In this document: positions 1 through 11,379 of the stretch, piece by piece
How positions within the stretch are numbered: the stretch's first letter is position 1
Layout of the letters: each line of letters begins with the position of its first letter
Assembly (NCBI GenBank): GCA_005765155.1
Contig: VCCP01000003.1
Span: forward strand, 2,914,001 to 2,978,000
Source of the DNA: Zelopaecilomyces penicillatus
Taxonomy: Eukaryota; Ascomycota; Sordariomycetes; Hypocreales; Pseudodiploosporaceae
DNA: 64,000 nucleotides
Direction: 5' to 3'
Notes under the pieces: generated by a model
The model's input: only the letters and a program-made list of their open reading frames with translations
What the model was told of the DNA's origin: nothing
Databases searched by the model: none
Position numbers and translations under genes: made by a program

Positions 1-496
1 CACAATCATGTCGATTCCCACTTGCGCTTGGGACTTCACAATGGTTCTAGAAACATAGCTTCCGACAACATTACATTGTGAAGGCTTCGCAAATGAGACT
101 TTGTAAGGAGCATCTTTCGAGGGCTTTGGATCGGGATACGGAATGACAATGCGATGCGCCTTTTCGAACTTGGCGGTGGCCTGGGAGATCTGGGCATGGT
201 CAGCTTAGAAGTTTATAATGGTGTCCTTGTGCAACTCGTAGGCAGCTTACTGGCAGAGGCTCGTGAGAGTCAATTGACTCGACTATGCTCTTTAGCCGGT
301 GCAGGTGGCCATCTACATCACCAAGAGCCTTGCTGAAATCGAGCTTGGCCTCCTTCAACAGCTCGTCCGTTTGCAGGACAAAAGTGCTTGCGGTCGAGAC
401 ACGGGTGGAATTGCGTGATTCGAAATCAATGAGGCCGGAGTGGCGCAGGCCGGCATTTGAATGGCCAATCTTGCGGCGCTTGGAGCTGGATTCCAT
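1..496 (-). CDS. UTP22: UTP22/Nrap-type small-subunit processome protein, 5' part, cut by window edge
   Basis: The family acts in the nucleolar SSU processome (UTP-C module, with Rrp7) in 18S pre-rRNA maturation. Two exons are visible: 496-251 (82 codons) and 189-1, with a 61-nt intron at 250-190. The donor reads GTAAGC, the branch-like element GCTGAC and the acceptor CAG, phase 0. The start codon is at 496-494, followed by a basic stretch (SKRRK) typical of nucleolar proteins. Recognition rests on the helical segment around LQTDELLKEAK and on the exon 2 segment with IPYPDPKP, followed by VGSYVSRT and VGIDMIV, which match my memory of fungal Utp22 N-termini. About 145 of the roughly 1,100-1,200 residues usual for the family lie inside the window. 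The gene is transcribed leftwards, away from the secreted-peptide gene, with a 2.2 kb divergent spacer. Confidence 0.85.
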
Positions 497-2715
497 CTTG
501 GTCGATTCTTGTCGTCGTTACCGATGCCTTTGTTGTAGTCGCATGTCGTGGACTCACCAAATTACTTTCTGCTACTCGTCTCCGACTACCAAGTCTGTCC
601 AAACTATCATGATTTTTTTTCCAACACAGCTGCGGGGCGATAAGGCGATAAGAAATTTCCACCTCCCAGCTGTTGGCCAGCAATTGGGAGCGCTATGGCC
701 AGTGGTTGACAGTGTTGCGGCTAGCTGTGTTAGCTTATCGATAATCCGTCATCCATCGTATACGCCTGTTACGAATGAATGCATTGAAGTTCAAAAATTA
801 CCAAAACGCGATGAGGAGAGTGAATAAAGATCATCTTGTAAAAGAAAATAAAAACCTCTTTATTACTTAGTTATATATGTAATAAGTATTATTTTTAGGT
901 GATGATCAAGGATAATTTTAATCAATTGCCTGCCTGCATTTGGTTCTGGCGATTGGCAACAGCGATGTAAACTGTCCCCGCGTTTTGGATGGATATCATC
1001 TTCAAAGTTGCAACTGTTGGATAGCAAACGCATGTGTATAAACTTGAGATACATTGTAATGGAGTACTGACAAGAAGACTTGTAATTGTCTTCCGTTGTT
1101 TTCAGAGGAACACAACCAAAAATAAGGGGCCAGTATCCAAGCACCTACATTTGCTGCATTACAGGCGCAAAAATAGACAAGGTGGACGCCACAAGAAGCC
1201 ACGGATCTCGCCGTTGTGCAAAATGCCGGCAGTGGAAGCCGAGCATTCGGCATCATGTCATTCAGGCTGGAGGCTATTCTTTTCATGACGATACTTGACG
1301 ATAGCTTTGTCCCGCCCAACAGCTACGCAATCTTTCTTCTAGGTATGGCACTCAAGGGTATAGAGGCCGCCTCGACAATCAAAAAGGTCTTGGCCCATCA
1401 GAACCTACCTACCTACCTAAGATAGCAGCAAGGTTTTTGATCCTCATGCTATGCATACTCCCGCTATCAACGCAAGTCAGAATGAAGGAGCATCTAAGCA
1501 GTACATCCTTCAAGTACAAGCATCATGAATGAAGTACTACACCAATTGGCGCCTCGATATGGGTGGCATCATCACATCACAAATTCGTCTTGTCACACGT
1601 TCCTCAAGCTAATCATGTCCAGTAATTGTCGGACCATCGGTCTCACGGGTTCTTCGGACTCACTGAGTGCAAGATCAATTGTGGGCCTCATCCCAAGGAG
1701 TTGCCCATCAGCAGGCATCATTAAGCTGCAGCCTAGCTCATCCTCTTTGCGTCATGGATCCCTATTAGCTTAAGTATCTGATGCTCCAGCCGGCTCAGAC
1801 TTAATCACACCACAACAAAGTGGAGAAACCCGAGATGAAAGCAGTTGCAGTACTGCATGACGATTGCAAAATGGGCAAGTGGCCTCTCTCCAATGTCATA
1901 TTTAGAGATGAATGAACAATCAATTTAGGGTAGCCATAGGTTGTGCAAAGATTCGCTTGTTCTATGTATTGTCAGACTTTTTAGTGCAACGACACTGACC
2001 AAATTCGAGAAGGCATAATAACCATCTCACGCTACCTACCTACCTACTAAGGTACCACCTACCTAGATTACAATGTTCGCTTATAGAATACATGAGCCTG
2101 TGGAAGGTCCTTATGCGACCCAGAGTTTCTTGCTAAAGCCTGGAGGATTGCATAGAAGGATCGCGCTAGACGATCTCACCAAGGCACTCAAGAGGATGCT
2201 ACCGATATGGAGACGGGAGAGCGACTGGTTCCACGTAAGCCACTGCTCTGAAGACCACACTACAGCCTAACTGATGTGTCATTGCGTGCATGAGAGTTCC
2301 CAATCGCGATCCGGGTAAGAGACCTTGTTTTGGGCAAAAGGATCGCTGCAAGGCTCGTACTGAACACACGCTTTTTGGCTGACTGTTCCATAACTGTGTT
2401 AGCACCCTACCCACCAACGCATAACCTTGCATGTTGGCGTGTTGGCGAGTCCGGAGACGAAAAGAAGGCCCGGAAGACTGCACAGATATGGTGATACACA
2501 CACTGCTGGGTATAGCTTCGGCATTTACTAGCAACTTGTGAGTTTGTACTTGCGGAGAACCCCAACCCAAATGCCTGGGGAAGGATGGCTACCAAAAGGT
2601 TGTTTGCATGTACCGATGGCAACTATATAAACCTTCTCTCTCTCCCCCAAAACAATACCTCCTACCTATCTATCAATATCAACTCTCTCAGATCATCCAT
2701 ATCAACACCATCAAT
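497..2715. other. Intergenic spacer between UTP22 and the secreted-peptide gene
   Basis: No convincing gene was seen on either strand; the open frames are short and overlap one another. It holds two CCTA-type tracts (1404-1419 and about 2032-2066) of the TACCTA/TAGGTA kind that recur in this window's intergenic DNA. An AT-rich patch lies near 830-900. The last 100 bases are the peptide gene's promoter and leader. Confidence 0.6.
2624..2630 (+). promoter_or_regulatory. TATA box of the small secreted peptide gene
   Basis: TATATAA lies 92 nt upstream of the start codon at 2716. It is followed at once by a pyrimidine-rich CT stretch (about 2633-2650) and an A/C-rich leader without an intervening ATG. 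This layout is common in strongly expressed fungal genes; the expression level itself is inference. Confidence 0.55.
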
Positions 2716-3045
2716 ATGCAGTTCCTCAAGTTTGCCGTCCTCGCCTTTGCTGGCATTGCCGCTGCCGCTCCCCACGCCGCCCCCGGGGCTGCCGCCATTG
2801 CTGAGGCCGCCGACGTCCTCGAGAAACGAGTAAGTGGCCATGTCTTTACCAGTACACATTTCATCGCTCTCTGTCGATTTCTTTGTGCCCGCCGAAGCCG
2901 AAAATCGATAGAAGATTTACAAATGAATGAACACGAATACTGATGAATCTTACAGTGTGGTGGACTCTACGCTTTCTGCGCCGTGAACTCTGACTGCTGT
3001 GCTGGCTTCACTTGTTACCGCAAGGGTTCGTCTTGTGTCCGATAA
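2716..3045 (+). CDS. Small secreted cysteine-rich peptide precursor with knottin-like spacing
   Basis: Two exons: 2716-2829 (38 codons) and 2956-3045 (29 codons plus TAA). The intron is 2830-2955 (126 nt, GTAAGT...ACAG, phase 0). Exon 1 encodes a hydrophobic signal peptide (residues 1 to about 18), an Ala/Pro-rich propeptide and a terminal Lys-Arg at residues 37-38, a Kex2-type site. Exon 2 alone encodes a 29-residue product with six cysteines at positions 1, 8, 14, 15, 20 and 27, spacing C-x6-C-x5-CC-x4-C-x6-C. That is the layout of inhibitor cystine knot (knottin) peptides, in which cysteines pair 1-4, 2-5, 3-6. Knottins include protease inhibitors, antimicrobial peptides and ion-channel-active peptides; nothing here tells which applies. 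The ORF was missed by simple reading because the intron interrupts it. Function is unknown. The gene model rests on the splice sites and on the coherence of the processed product. Confidence 0.72.
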
Positions 3046-4788
3046 ACTTAAATGGGTCTTCAATAAGAGATTATCAAAATGTAGGTGCAATCCCCAGCTC
3101 TTGGTATGCGACAAAGATCTGACTCTATGTTTTGTTCAGCAATCGTGGATATATGAATCAAGATTCAGGGAGACGATTGTAGTAATGTCTCAAGCGTTAG
3201 ATAGCCTGTAAATCAATGACGGCTACGATCACGAGATCGGCCGAATAAATTACATTGTGAACAATATCACAGGATCCGTCTCAATGTGACTTGAAAGGAA
3301 GTTGTGTGCCTATCCCTTGGAATTATTGGTGTGGCTCTGGAGAGTTAATTATACTGTGATTAACGATAGAAATCACGTTGTGGCAGATTTTGTTGACTGG
3401 TTTGAGACGTCCATATAACGTGCTGGCGTCATGTATCCTACGACACAGTGGCTCCGACGTTGATGGACAATGAGCCCATTTGCTGATGGAGTTGGTCTTG
3501 TACAAGTTGTCATCAGCAATCATGCCAACCACTGCACCTACTAATATGATGTTGTCGTTTTCACAAACATGACTTATCCTTTTGATAGAAAAGCGCCACC
3601 AGGAGGCGGTTTGTTGGCTATAGCACATGCCATGCCCAGCCACATTCCCATTATCGTCAGTTATCGTCGGAACAGCATTGCGATCAGTGTTGTTCGGGAA
3701 AAACCGCCGCCGTTGGTCATAAAGGCGCAACATATAAGTGCCCGGTGCTCTTTACTCGTATTGCACCAGACGCCTAACCACGAAGATTGAAGTTCAAAGC
3801 GTGAATGCATTCCGGGGTACGTGTAATTGTGGCCCTGCCCACGAATTTCTAACGGCCCTGTTGGTCGCAGACCTGATGGGAGGAGTAGAGATTCGGGAGT
3901 CGGGAGTCGGGAACGTGGCGGTTACGGACCTTGGAGGCTGGACTTGCTGGCGGCGGCGCGGCTGGCGTTTTGGATAGCCGGAATCGGAATCGTACTCGGA
4001 ACTGATTTCGGCACTCAAAGTCGGTCAGAGAGCCACTAAAACCGAATAGTTTGATAACCATGACGAATAAGCAACCGTGTATGGAATGGGTGGGCTTGCA
4101 CTGGGTTGCCTATGTGGTTTCGAGCTTCTCCTGAGGGCCAGCCATGATGAGATGCTGAGCCTACATTTGGAGAAACCAAGAAACAATGATATACCTGGTA
4201 AGTTTTGGTTAAACAGGAAAGTGCCTTTCTACACGCATAGGCCTTCGCAGCGCCGCTGGTATCCGAGTCAAGGACGGAACTTGAGCCGCAGGTTTCCAGG
4301 GCTGCCAAAGTTAGGTAGGTTGGAAAAGGGTGCGGGTTTGATTGAGGTGCTGTGTGTGCTTCGTACAGGGGATGTGATGGTGCTTTCCCCCGCACCTTCA
4401 GCGCCTCCCCAAGTCCCCCCCTCCAGTGTCCCCCAGCGGTCCACCCCCCTGCAACTCGAAACACCGTCGCGTGCGTTACCCGAGAGCGGAGGGGTGACAG
4501 CGCCTTGAATACTCGGTGCGCCGGCACAGGCACAGGCACAGGCAAGTGACGGGAGCTCGGCTCGGCCACTACCGGTTCATCATAAAGGCAGCGTCGCCCT
4601 CGACCACCATTGCGATAAAGACTCCAGCTTGAATCTCTGATATTCTCTATTGACGGCACACGGACATAATTGCAGCAAAAGCACCCTCCAGTCAACCGTG
4701 ATAGTACGACCGAGTTGGGTTGCTGCAATCGGCTAGCTGCACTATCACCCTCGGACACTTCTTATCCTCTCTCTCCCTCTCTTTCACG
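3046..4788. other. Intergenic region between the peptide gene and SCOT
   Basis: It holds the peptide gene's 3' flank, with a possible poly(A) signal AATAAA at 3244-3249. There are short tandem repeats near 3890-3915 (GAGTCGG units) and 4523-4542 (GGCACA units). A CT-rich leader (about 4763-4785) precedes the SCOT start. The 240-codon open frame on the minus strand (4758-4036) has repetitive, GC-skewed composition and no recognisable domain, so I do not treat it as a gene. Confidence 0.55.
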
Positions 4789-6528
4789 ATGCCTTCAACA
4801 GCACTCCGCATGAGGACCCTTGGGGCCTTTGCTCGTTATGGTGCCAATGTGAGCCTGAACCCTTCCACTTATCGAATGCGTTTCTTTCTGTATTAGACAT
4901 ATTACTGCTTTCAATTGGCTGACCATGACTCTACTGGTCACTAGCCCACAGCCGCCTTTGGCAGGTCCTTTTCGGCTACTGCCCGCCGAGCCGAGATCAA
5001 CAAGGTGCTGCCATCTGCCGCCGAAGCCATCAAGGATATGAAGGCCAATTCAACACTACTTTGCGGTGGATTCGGCCTCTGCGGCGTGCCTGATACTCTC
5101 ATTGATGAGGTGCTCAAGAAGCCTGAGATCCAGGGCCTCACAGCCGTGTCCAACAATGCCGGCACAGACAACTCAGGGCTTGGCAAGCTTCTCAAAACTA
5201 AACAGGTCAAGAAGATGGTTGCTAGTTACATTGGTGAAAATAAGACGTTCGAGACCATGTATCTCACTGGCGAAGTCGAGCTCGAGCTCACTCCCCAGGG
5301 CACCCTCGCTGAGCGTTGCGCCGCAGGCGGCAAAGGTATTCCTGCGTTTTACACGCCCGCCGCCTTCGGTACTGTGGTTCAGACTGGTGATCTTCCTCTC
5401 AAGAACAAGCCCGATGGCACGCCAGACCAATACTCAGTGCCAAAGGACGTCAGGGTCTTTAACGGAAAGCCCTATCTACTGGAGGAGAGTATCGCTGGCG
5501 ATTACGCTTTTGTCAAGGCATATAAGGCTGACAAGCTCGGAAACTGTCAATTTCGCCTGGCCGCCAACAATTTTAATGGAGCCATGGGCCGAAATGCTAA
5601 GATAACCATTGTCGAGGCGGAGCACATTGTTGAGCCTGGCGAGATCCCCCCCGAGGCCATTCACCTTCCGGGCATCTATGTCAAGCGAGTTATCCAAAGC
5701 ACCACTGCCAAGGGAATTGAAAAATATACTTGGGCCAAAGATGAGAATGACGCCGATTCCAAGGCAGCATTGGGAACTGGTGCCACGGCCGCGAAGCGCG
5801 AGCGCATCGTCAGGAGAGCTGCCAAGGAGTTTAAGAATGGCATGTACGCCAACTTGGGCATCGGCATGCCTATGCTGGCTCCCGGGTTTGTCGGACCGGA
5901 GGTTGAGGTCCAGTTGCAGTCTGAAAACGGCATCCTTGGTCTCGGCCCCTACCCAAGGAAAGGAGAAGAGGATGCTGATCTTATCAATGCTGGCAAAGAG
6001 ACTGTCACGCTCAACCCTGGCGCTGCTGTGTTCGGCAGTGAGGAGAGCTTCGGCATGATTCGCAGCGGCAGGGTCAATTTGACTATTCTCGGTGCCATGC
6101 AGGTTAGCGCAAATGGTGATCTAGCCAACTGGATGTTGCCCGGTAAAGTGAAGGGATTTGGCGGTGCCATGGATCTGGTCAGCAACCCCAGCGCCACAAA
6201 GGTGGTTGTGACGATGGAACACACAGACAAGAAGGGCAATGCCAAGATTGTCAAGCAATGCGCATTCCCCCTCACTGGGCGAACTTGCGTCTCAAGAATC
6301 ATTACTGAACTGGTAAGTTCAGCTCCCCTCTCCCCCTTCTTTTTCATTAAAAGCCGAAGAAAAAAAATGCATCAGATTGCTGACTGATGGTCATAGGGTG
6401 TGTTTGATGTCGATTTTGCAAAGGGTTTGACGCTTATTGAGATTGCGGATGGTGTCACGGTAGATGAAATCAAGAGCAAAACCGAGGCGCCGTTCAAGGT
6501 CGCAGACGACTTGAAGCCTATGCTGTAA
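4789..6528 (+). CDS. Succinyl-CoA:3-ketoacid CoA-transferase, mitochondrial
   Basis: It transfers CoA from succinyl-CoA to acetoacetate (ketone-body use) in the mitochondrial matrix. Three exons: 4789-4848, 4945-6312 and 6397-6528. The introns of 96 and 84 nt both lie in phase 0, with GTGAGC and GTAAGT donors. The 519-residue product matches the usual length of about 520 for animal SCOT. The N-terminus is basic and Ser/Ala-rich, as expected for a targeting peptide. It continues into a subunit-A-like half (GGFGLCGVPDTLI near residue 60) and a subunit-B-like half from about residue 285. The catalytic glutamate of family I CoA-transferases sits in SENGILGLGPYP; here it is Glu347 (codon at 5923). 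The C-terminus, with DFAKGLTLIEIADGVT, comes from exon 3. The single-frame ORF without splicing would lose both ends. Some fungal enzymes of this family also use acetate; substrate choice cannot be read from sequence. Confidence 0.95.
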
Positions 6529-7437
6529 CAACTTGAGGGCACTGAAAGATCTACGAAAATAATGTCCATTGTCTGCATGAGTAGAACGGGCAAAAATGGA
6601 TGGATGCATGTTTGTATGAAGCGGGTCATTTACGGAACAGCGCGCAATCATTATCTCTGCAGCTGCAGAATCAAGAGTAAAAAAAAAAAAAAAAAAAGAC
6701 AAATTATATCGTTTCATGGTCTAGCAAATAGATAATATAAAACTCGTGATTGATTGCATCAATTTGGTGCCGACTCGATGATACAGGATAGATAGATGCA
6801 TCGTGTTTATGGCCAAATAAACCCCCAAGACTCACTGGATCGAGACCAGTGCTGCTTGTACAACTTGGAGGTTTCAAATAACCAATGGTAGATTCGAACC
6901 TCTGCTCTCATACAATACGTCATTTCTAAGAGATTTCCGTGAGTGTTTAGCTTCTTGTGTACTCTCCCAATTTCATCCTGTTAGCAAACTTAGGTGCAGC
7001 AAGGACGTGGCGCAGCGACAGAAAACCCCCTCATGTAGGCTCAGTATAATGACATGCAGTTAGTTCAAAATTCCCCAAGCCGTCAAACTCATTGCAAAGT
7101 GCAGAGGTGAAAAGTTTACCAACACATCGAACAAGGCGAATTCTACATGTAGAAATAAATTGATCAGAGGCATAGGCGAAACCCAAAGGCATACACACAC
7201 CACTTTAAGCTTGGTGATTGAATACAATGCACAACGCCTTAGCCGCCCATCCGCAGCTCAACTTGCACATAGCACTTGGGATGAATCGATGGGCAGCTGA
7301 CGAATCCAGTCTCGTACTTGGATAAATCACTCCAAACCCACACTCGCAACTTAGCCATCCTTCTACATAGCGGTTGAGCAGAGCATCTGATTCGGGTATC
7401 AGTGTAAAGGAGACACAGACTTTTCGCCGGTGTCGCC
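6529..7437. other. Intergenic region downstream of SCOT
   Basis: It holds the SCOT 3' flank, including an uninterrupted run of 19 A at 6679-6697. A B-box-like element lies on the minus strand near 6891-6901, but no folding tRNA could be built around it. Nothing else was recognised. Confidence 0.5.
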
Positions 7438-8939
7438 ATGGCCCAGGCAGCGGCTGGCCCCTTTTTCAAAGAATGGACATTGCCGCGCAATAGTCTCTCT
7501 GCCCAGCGAGACCACAACTGGTCTCGTCGGCGGCCATACCCTTTATTTACTCCCCGAGGAGCGCGCGGCCCAAGGTCGCTGCTAGACATGGTGACAAATG
7601 TCGTGGCCAACAATATTGGCGATGTCACCATGGAGCACATGCAAGTCACCCCCACAAGGCTGCTATGGCACATTTGGCACTTTCTAGAAGCAAGGTGGGT
7701 GGGTGCTATTAGCATCGGTTTAATGAGTCCAGACTATCTATGCTTCAACATGCTGACTTGGGAAGCAGAGGCATATGCCTGCACGCATGGAAGCTTTTCT
7801 CGGTCATCTTACTTCGAGAGGAGGAGGAGAAGACGCTTGGATTATACCACTTTAGGCAGCACATATGTCGCCCTGAAGGGAATCTTTTGTGCTTCACAAA
7901 ACCCATAATCTCGCCTTCTATCGAATTCATCACCCACCTTGTCCTTAGCGGTGGCTGTTCATTTGACACTCATGAGATGCTGTGCTTGACTGACATCAAG
8001 AACCTCGGCATTCTCGAGTTGATACAGCCAGCGGACGAGACTCGGACAGCCTTCCCCGAAATAACCGACCGTCTGGTACGGGGGTGGACGGAGAAGGATA
8101 ATCCATTTCCTTTGCTCCGGATATTGAGAATATGGGGTGATGAGTCGACTACACAGCAGTCGCTACAATATGTCTCCAAGTTCCCATCCCTGGTTCTTTA
8201 TGATGTCATGGGATCCAGACAAGACTGGACATTGGCTTACCAATATGCCTCCGAGTCTGGTTGGGAGCTTGCCGATTCTCTGAATGGCGGGGGGGATTCC
8301 CTCCTACAATATCTCATGCTTTTTGCGCCTTCAGAAAAGCCCGATATGAAGAAACTTCGAGAGCTTGCAAGAAGAATCGATTCAGATCTTGTCTCGCTGT
8401 GTGGTGACTCCCGATGTGTTGTCAAGTTTGTGGCTCAGAATCTGGCCCCGCCCCTTATCGACTACCTAACCGACACTGCCAAGATCAACATGCCCTCCTG
8501 GGACCATGAAACTGCTTCGAGAGAAGTACGCGCCTGCCAAGGGATGGCATTCGAGGCATGGGCATTTTGGTTGTACGCCTTCATCGGTCAACTTAGTGGC
8601 AACAGTGATCTGCTGGGTCATGAGCTCAGTGTGGATGCACAGGCCGTGGTCGGTCCCTTCGTGCTGCCCTCAAAACCACTGGTGTCTTTGTTCTTAGGAC
8701 ATAGTGGGCGGGGAGGGATTACAGCCAATCCATCATATGTTAGTCGCGGACTGTTTGCCACCAAACGATATACTTTTACGAGACCAGTGACATCCATCAG
8801 CAACCACAGTCTACCCAAAGCCGGCTTTGCATCCACCGCTACAGAGGAATCGAATCTCCTAGTACGAGAGATGAAGAACCCGTTAAGAAGTAAAAAGCGG
8901 AAGCGATATGCTGATATACTCCAATCGTTTTCAACGTAA
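7438..8939 (+). CDS. Uncharacterised protein, F-box/LRR-like appearance
   Basis: Two exons: 7438-7694 and 7769-8939. The 74-nt intron at 7695-7768 has a weak donor (GTGGGT) but a good branch/acceptor (TGCTGAC...GCAG). Joining them completes an AGA codon and links two long open frames into a 475-residue protein. Residues about 45-100 form a helical, Leu/Trp-rich segment that could be a degenerate F-box. Residues about 120-230 show repeated short strands (THLVLSGG, LGILELIQP, LLRILRIWG, SLVLYDVM) spaced like a divergent leucine-rich repeat. The last 30 residues include a basic patch (SKKRKR) that could serve as a nuclear signal. I do not recognise a named family. The coherent coding composition over 1.2 kb supports a real gene. 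If it is an F-box protein, it would select targets for an SCF ubiquitin ligase; that is inference only. Confidence 0.7.
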
Positions 8940-11379
8940 GCAAGATCCGAGCTATTGGTTAATTACACTGGTTTTTTGGGTAATTGGAAGCAATACCAGA
9001 ACGCCTTAGACACTGCCTACGGAATACGAGGTTTTGGGGTACTAAGGTAGGCAAGATACTATGGATGAGTACATTCGTGAGTCTACGCTTGCTTGGGCGG
9101 ATAGCTCCTTAGCTTCTAGATTCGCTCGGCAAATCACCATCCTCAGCACAAGATTCCAATGTCGTGTGCAAACTGGAACCTTTGGCAATAATTTCTAGGC
9201 TATGGAACTTGGCGAAACGAAAGAAGAAAGTAAAAGCTCACCCTGTTTAGCGATCTTTTCCGGAACTATAGTTATCTCTCGTGATTGAGCATAAGCTAAG
9301 TTTGGTTAAGTTTGGTGTTTTTATAGACACCTTTTTCGTTTTGCAATACTAGTTTAGCCTGAGAGAAAGAGCAAACAAAAAACAAAACAAAAAATCCGAT
9401 ATGAACGCATTGGGTACTCGGCTGTTGTTATGGAATCAGCTTTTCGTGAAAGTTACTTGCAAAGCTCTGAGTTTATCTCGCCACTGTCAAAATTTCCAAT
9501 GTTGCAAATATCCATGTTATCCTATCCTGCTTCACCTTTTCACAATGGTTATCATGGGGTATGTATCGAAACCACATCTAAGTTTATTTACTGTCATCGA
9601 TAATACTAGAGTATCCACTATTTGTAATTATTCTTCGTGCTGGCTGCGCTTTTTCTTCTTCCTGATTTTCCCCAGCTTTTTTGTAAGATGAAGTCTAGGG
9701 TATTTATGGGTTGTCGTGTCCAATTGACTGAGTAGGACGACAATGAATTGTTTGATTGAACACCTCGATGACCGAATGACCATAGATTATGGTTAAGCTG
9801 AAGCGAATATCATAGACAGCAACTCTCTTGCCGAGAGGATTTGAACAATCCGTTGCCTAATCTTGAGCATAGTCATCCGTGAGACTCATGATTAGCAACC
9901 GCATCCACAGCAGTGATCTACTGTGCGAGGGATGAAAATCGCCGTATCGTGGAACCAACAATCAAACGTAGAGCTGATATGGCTAAATTGGTCGTGTTTA
10001 CTAGATTGCGCGGAAGTTTAAAACCAACGAGTAAAAGCCGCACATCTCTTGTTCATCTCAAGATACGGGCTGGGTGCGGCCGAAAGCTGCTTAATATGGG
10101 AAGTGCGAGGAGGGCATGTGCCGCCATCTGAAATTTATCTGGGCCCAACGCAACTCTCTGGAGAGGGTGCACAAAGGACAGAGGGTAAGTCAGCGGAAAA
10201 CGTTCATCTTTCCTCCAGTTTCCCCTCCGGTCACCTCCATGGTGTAGTGGAAGCCAGAGTGAATTTGAAGGATTAATTTTTCTAGTAGGTTGAAGAAGAA
10301 GAAAAAAAAAAAAAGCCAGCAAATTTCGCGAGGCGCGCCTTTTGAGGGCGAGCGGTTTGGGATACACCGGAAAATTATTGTGCCTGGAACCCGGCCATCA
10401 AAGCGACCCACGCTGACACCGTTGGGTTGCCCAATAGTGTGCTGTGCTTTGGGGATGACGGACAACAGGGGGGGCCACTGCTCAAGTGCTGGAATTTTGG
10501 AGATCTCAAAGCACCTCCCCTGTCTTGCCTGTCCTTCAGCAGAAAAACCATCTGGATGGCCACATGGGTCATTGTCTGCCCGTTTGATAGCCCCGGAGAC
10601 TTTATCCAAGATTCCTTTTGATAAACACGAAGACCACGACCAACATACAATACGGTCTTACAGCTTGACGGGTTTGGAGCAATATATGACTGAAAGTCCT
10701 TTTCAACAGATACTTGACTCACGGTTGAAGTTTTATCCTTAGAGTGAGTCAATAGTGAAGTAGCATGCATCTGCGTTGCACTACCTTGCATCTTGATGGC
10801 GTTGCCGCTGGGAACATTGTAGAGGAACGTTAGAACTGAGGCAACTGCAGCATCACCGAGTTATGCAGGTGTGGCAGCCCTTCACCCCACGAGTCCACAG
10901 GCCATCCATGATTCTCCCTTGAGCCCTACCTCATGTACTCCTCCAGCTCCTAGGAACGTTTGACGCCTTGGCCTTGAGTTTTGCAAAACTAGAGTCCCTG
11001 CCACTGAGTCACACTTGAGTACGGAAAACCTGAGTCACAAACAGGGCCTCTAGTCGTTGTTTGAACAGCTAAACACGCTGGACGTGATGATGGCTGTCTG
11101 CACTGCTCGCCAGCTCCCAGCTCCCAACTACCCCGCTACCCCGCCTCACCTCGAAGCAACCAGTCGTCTTTACACAAACTTTTTTACCACTTATTCATCT
11201 TCGTATTACTGCCTCCATTCATCGAACCCCTTAGGCCTATCTTGCTGCCCTTTCCACCATTCTGTACAAGGTTGAAAAACAACAACCCTACTGCATCACA
11301 CCCGACATCCTAACACAAGCCACTTTCCAAAACCCTTCGCGACATCAACTAATATTCTTGCTTGATTCTTCCCTTCAAG
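8940..11379. other. Intergenic region and 5' leader of the PP28 gene
   Basis: No gene was recognised in 2.4 kb. There are short A-rich runs near 9376-9391 and 10290-10313. The last 250 bases before 11380 are C/T-rich without long G runs, like a transcribed fungal leader. Open frames near 10290-10790 overlap on both strands and show no domain. Confidence 0.5.

Noticed and set aside
4036..4758. 240-codon minus-strand open frame upstream of SCOT
   Set aside because: Repetitive, GC-skewed composition with no domain; it covers the SCOT promoter and includes the GGCACA tandem repeat.
6850..6930. tRNA-like B-box on the minus strand
   Set aside because: GGTTCGAATCT is present but the T-stem does not pair, and no A-box, anticodon arm or acceptor stem could be built.
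9401..9691. Cysteine-containing frame resembling a second small peptide
   Set aside because: Cysteines cluster by chance in T-rich DNA; no signal peptide, no Kex2 site and irregular spacing.
9820..9860. T-arm-like GATTTGAACAATCC sequence
   Set aside because: It forms a simple GGATT/AATCC hairpin with a five-base loop; no tRNA fold surrounds it.
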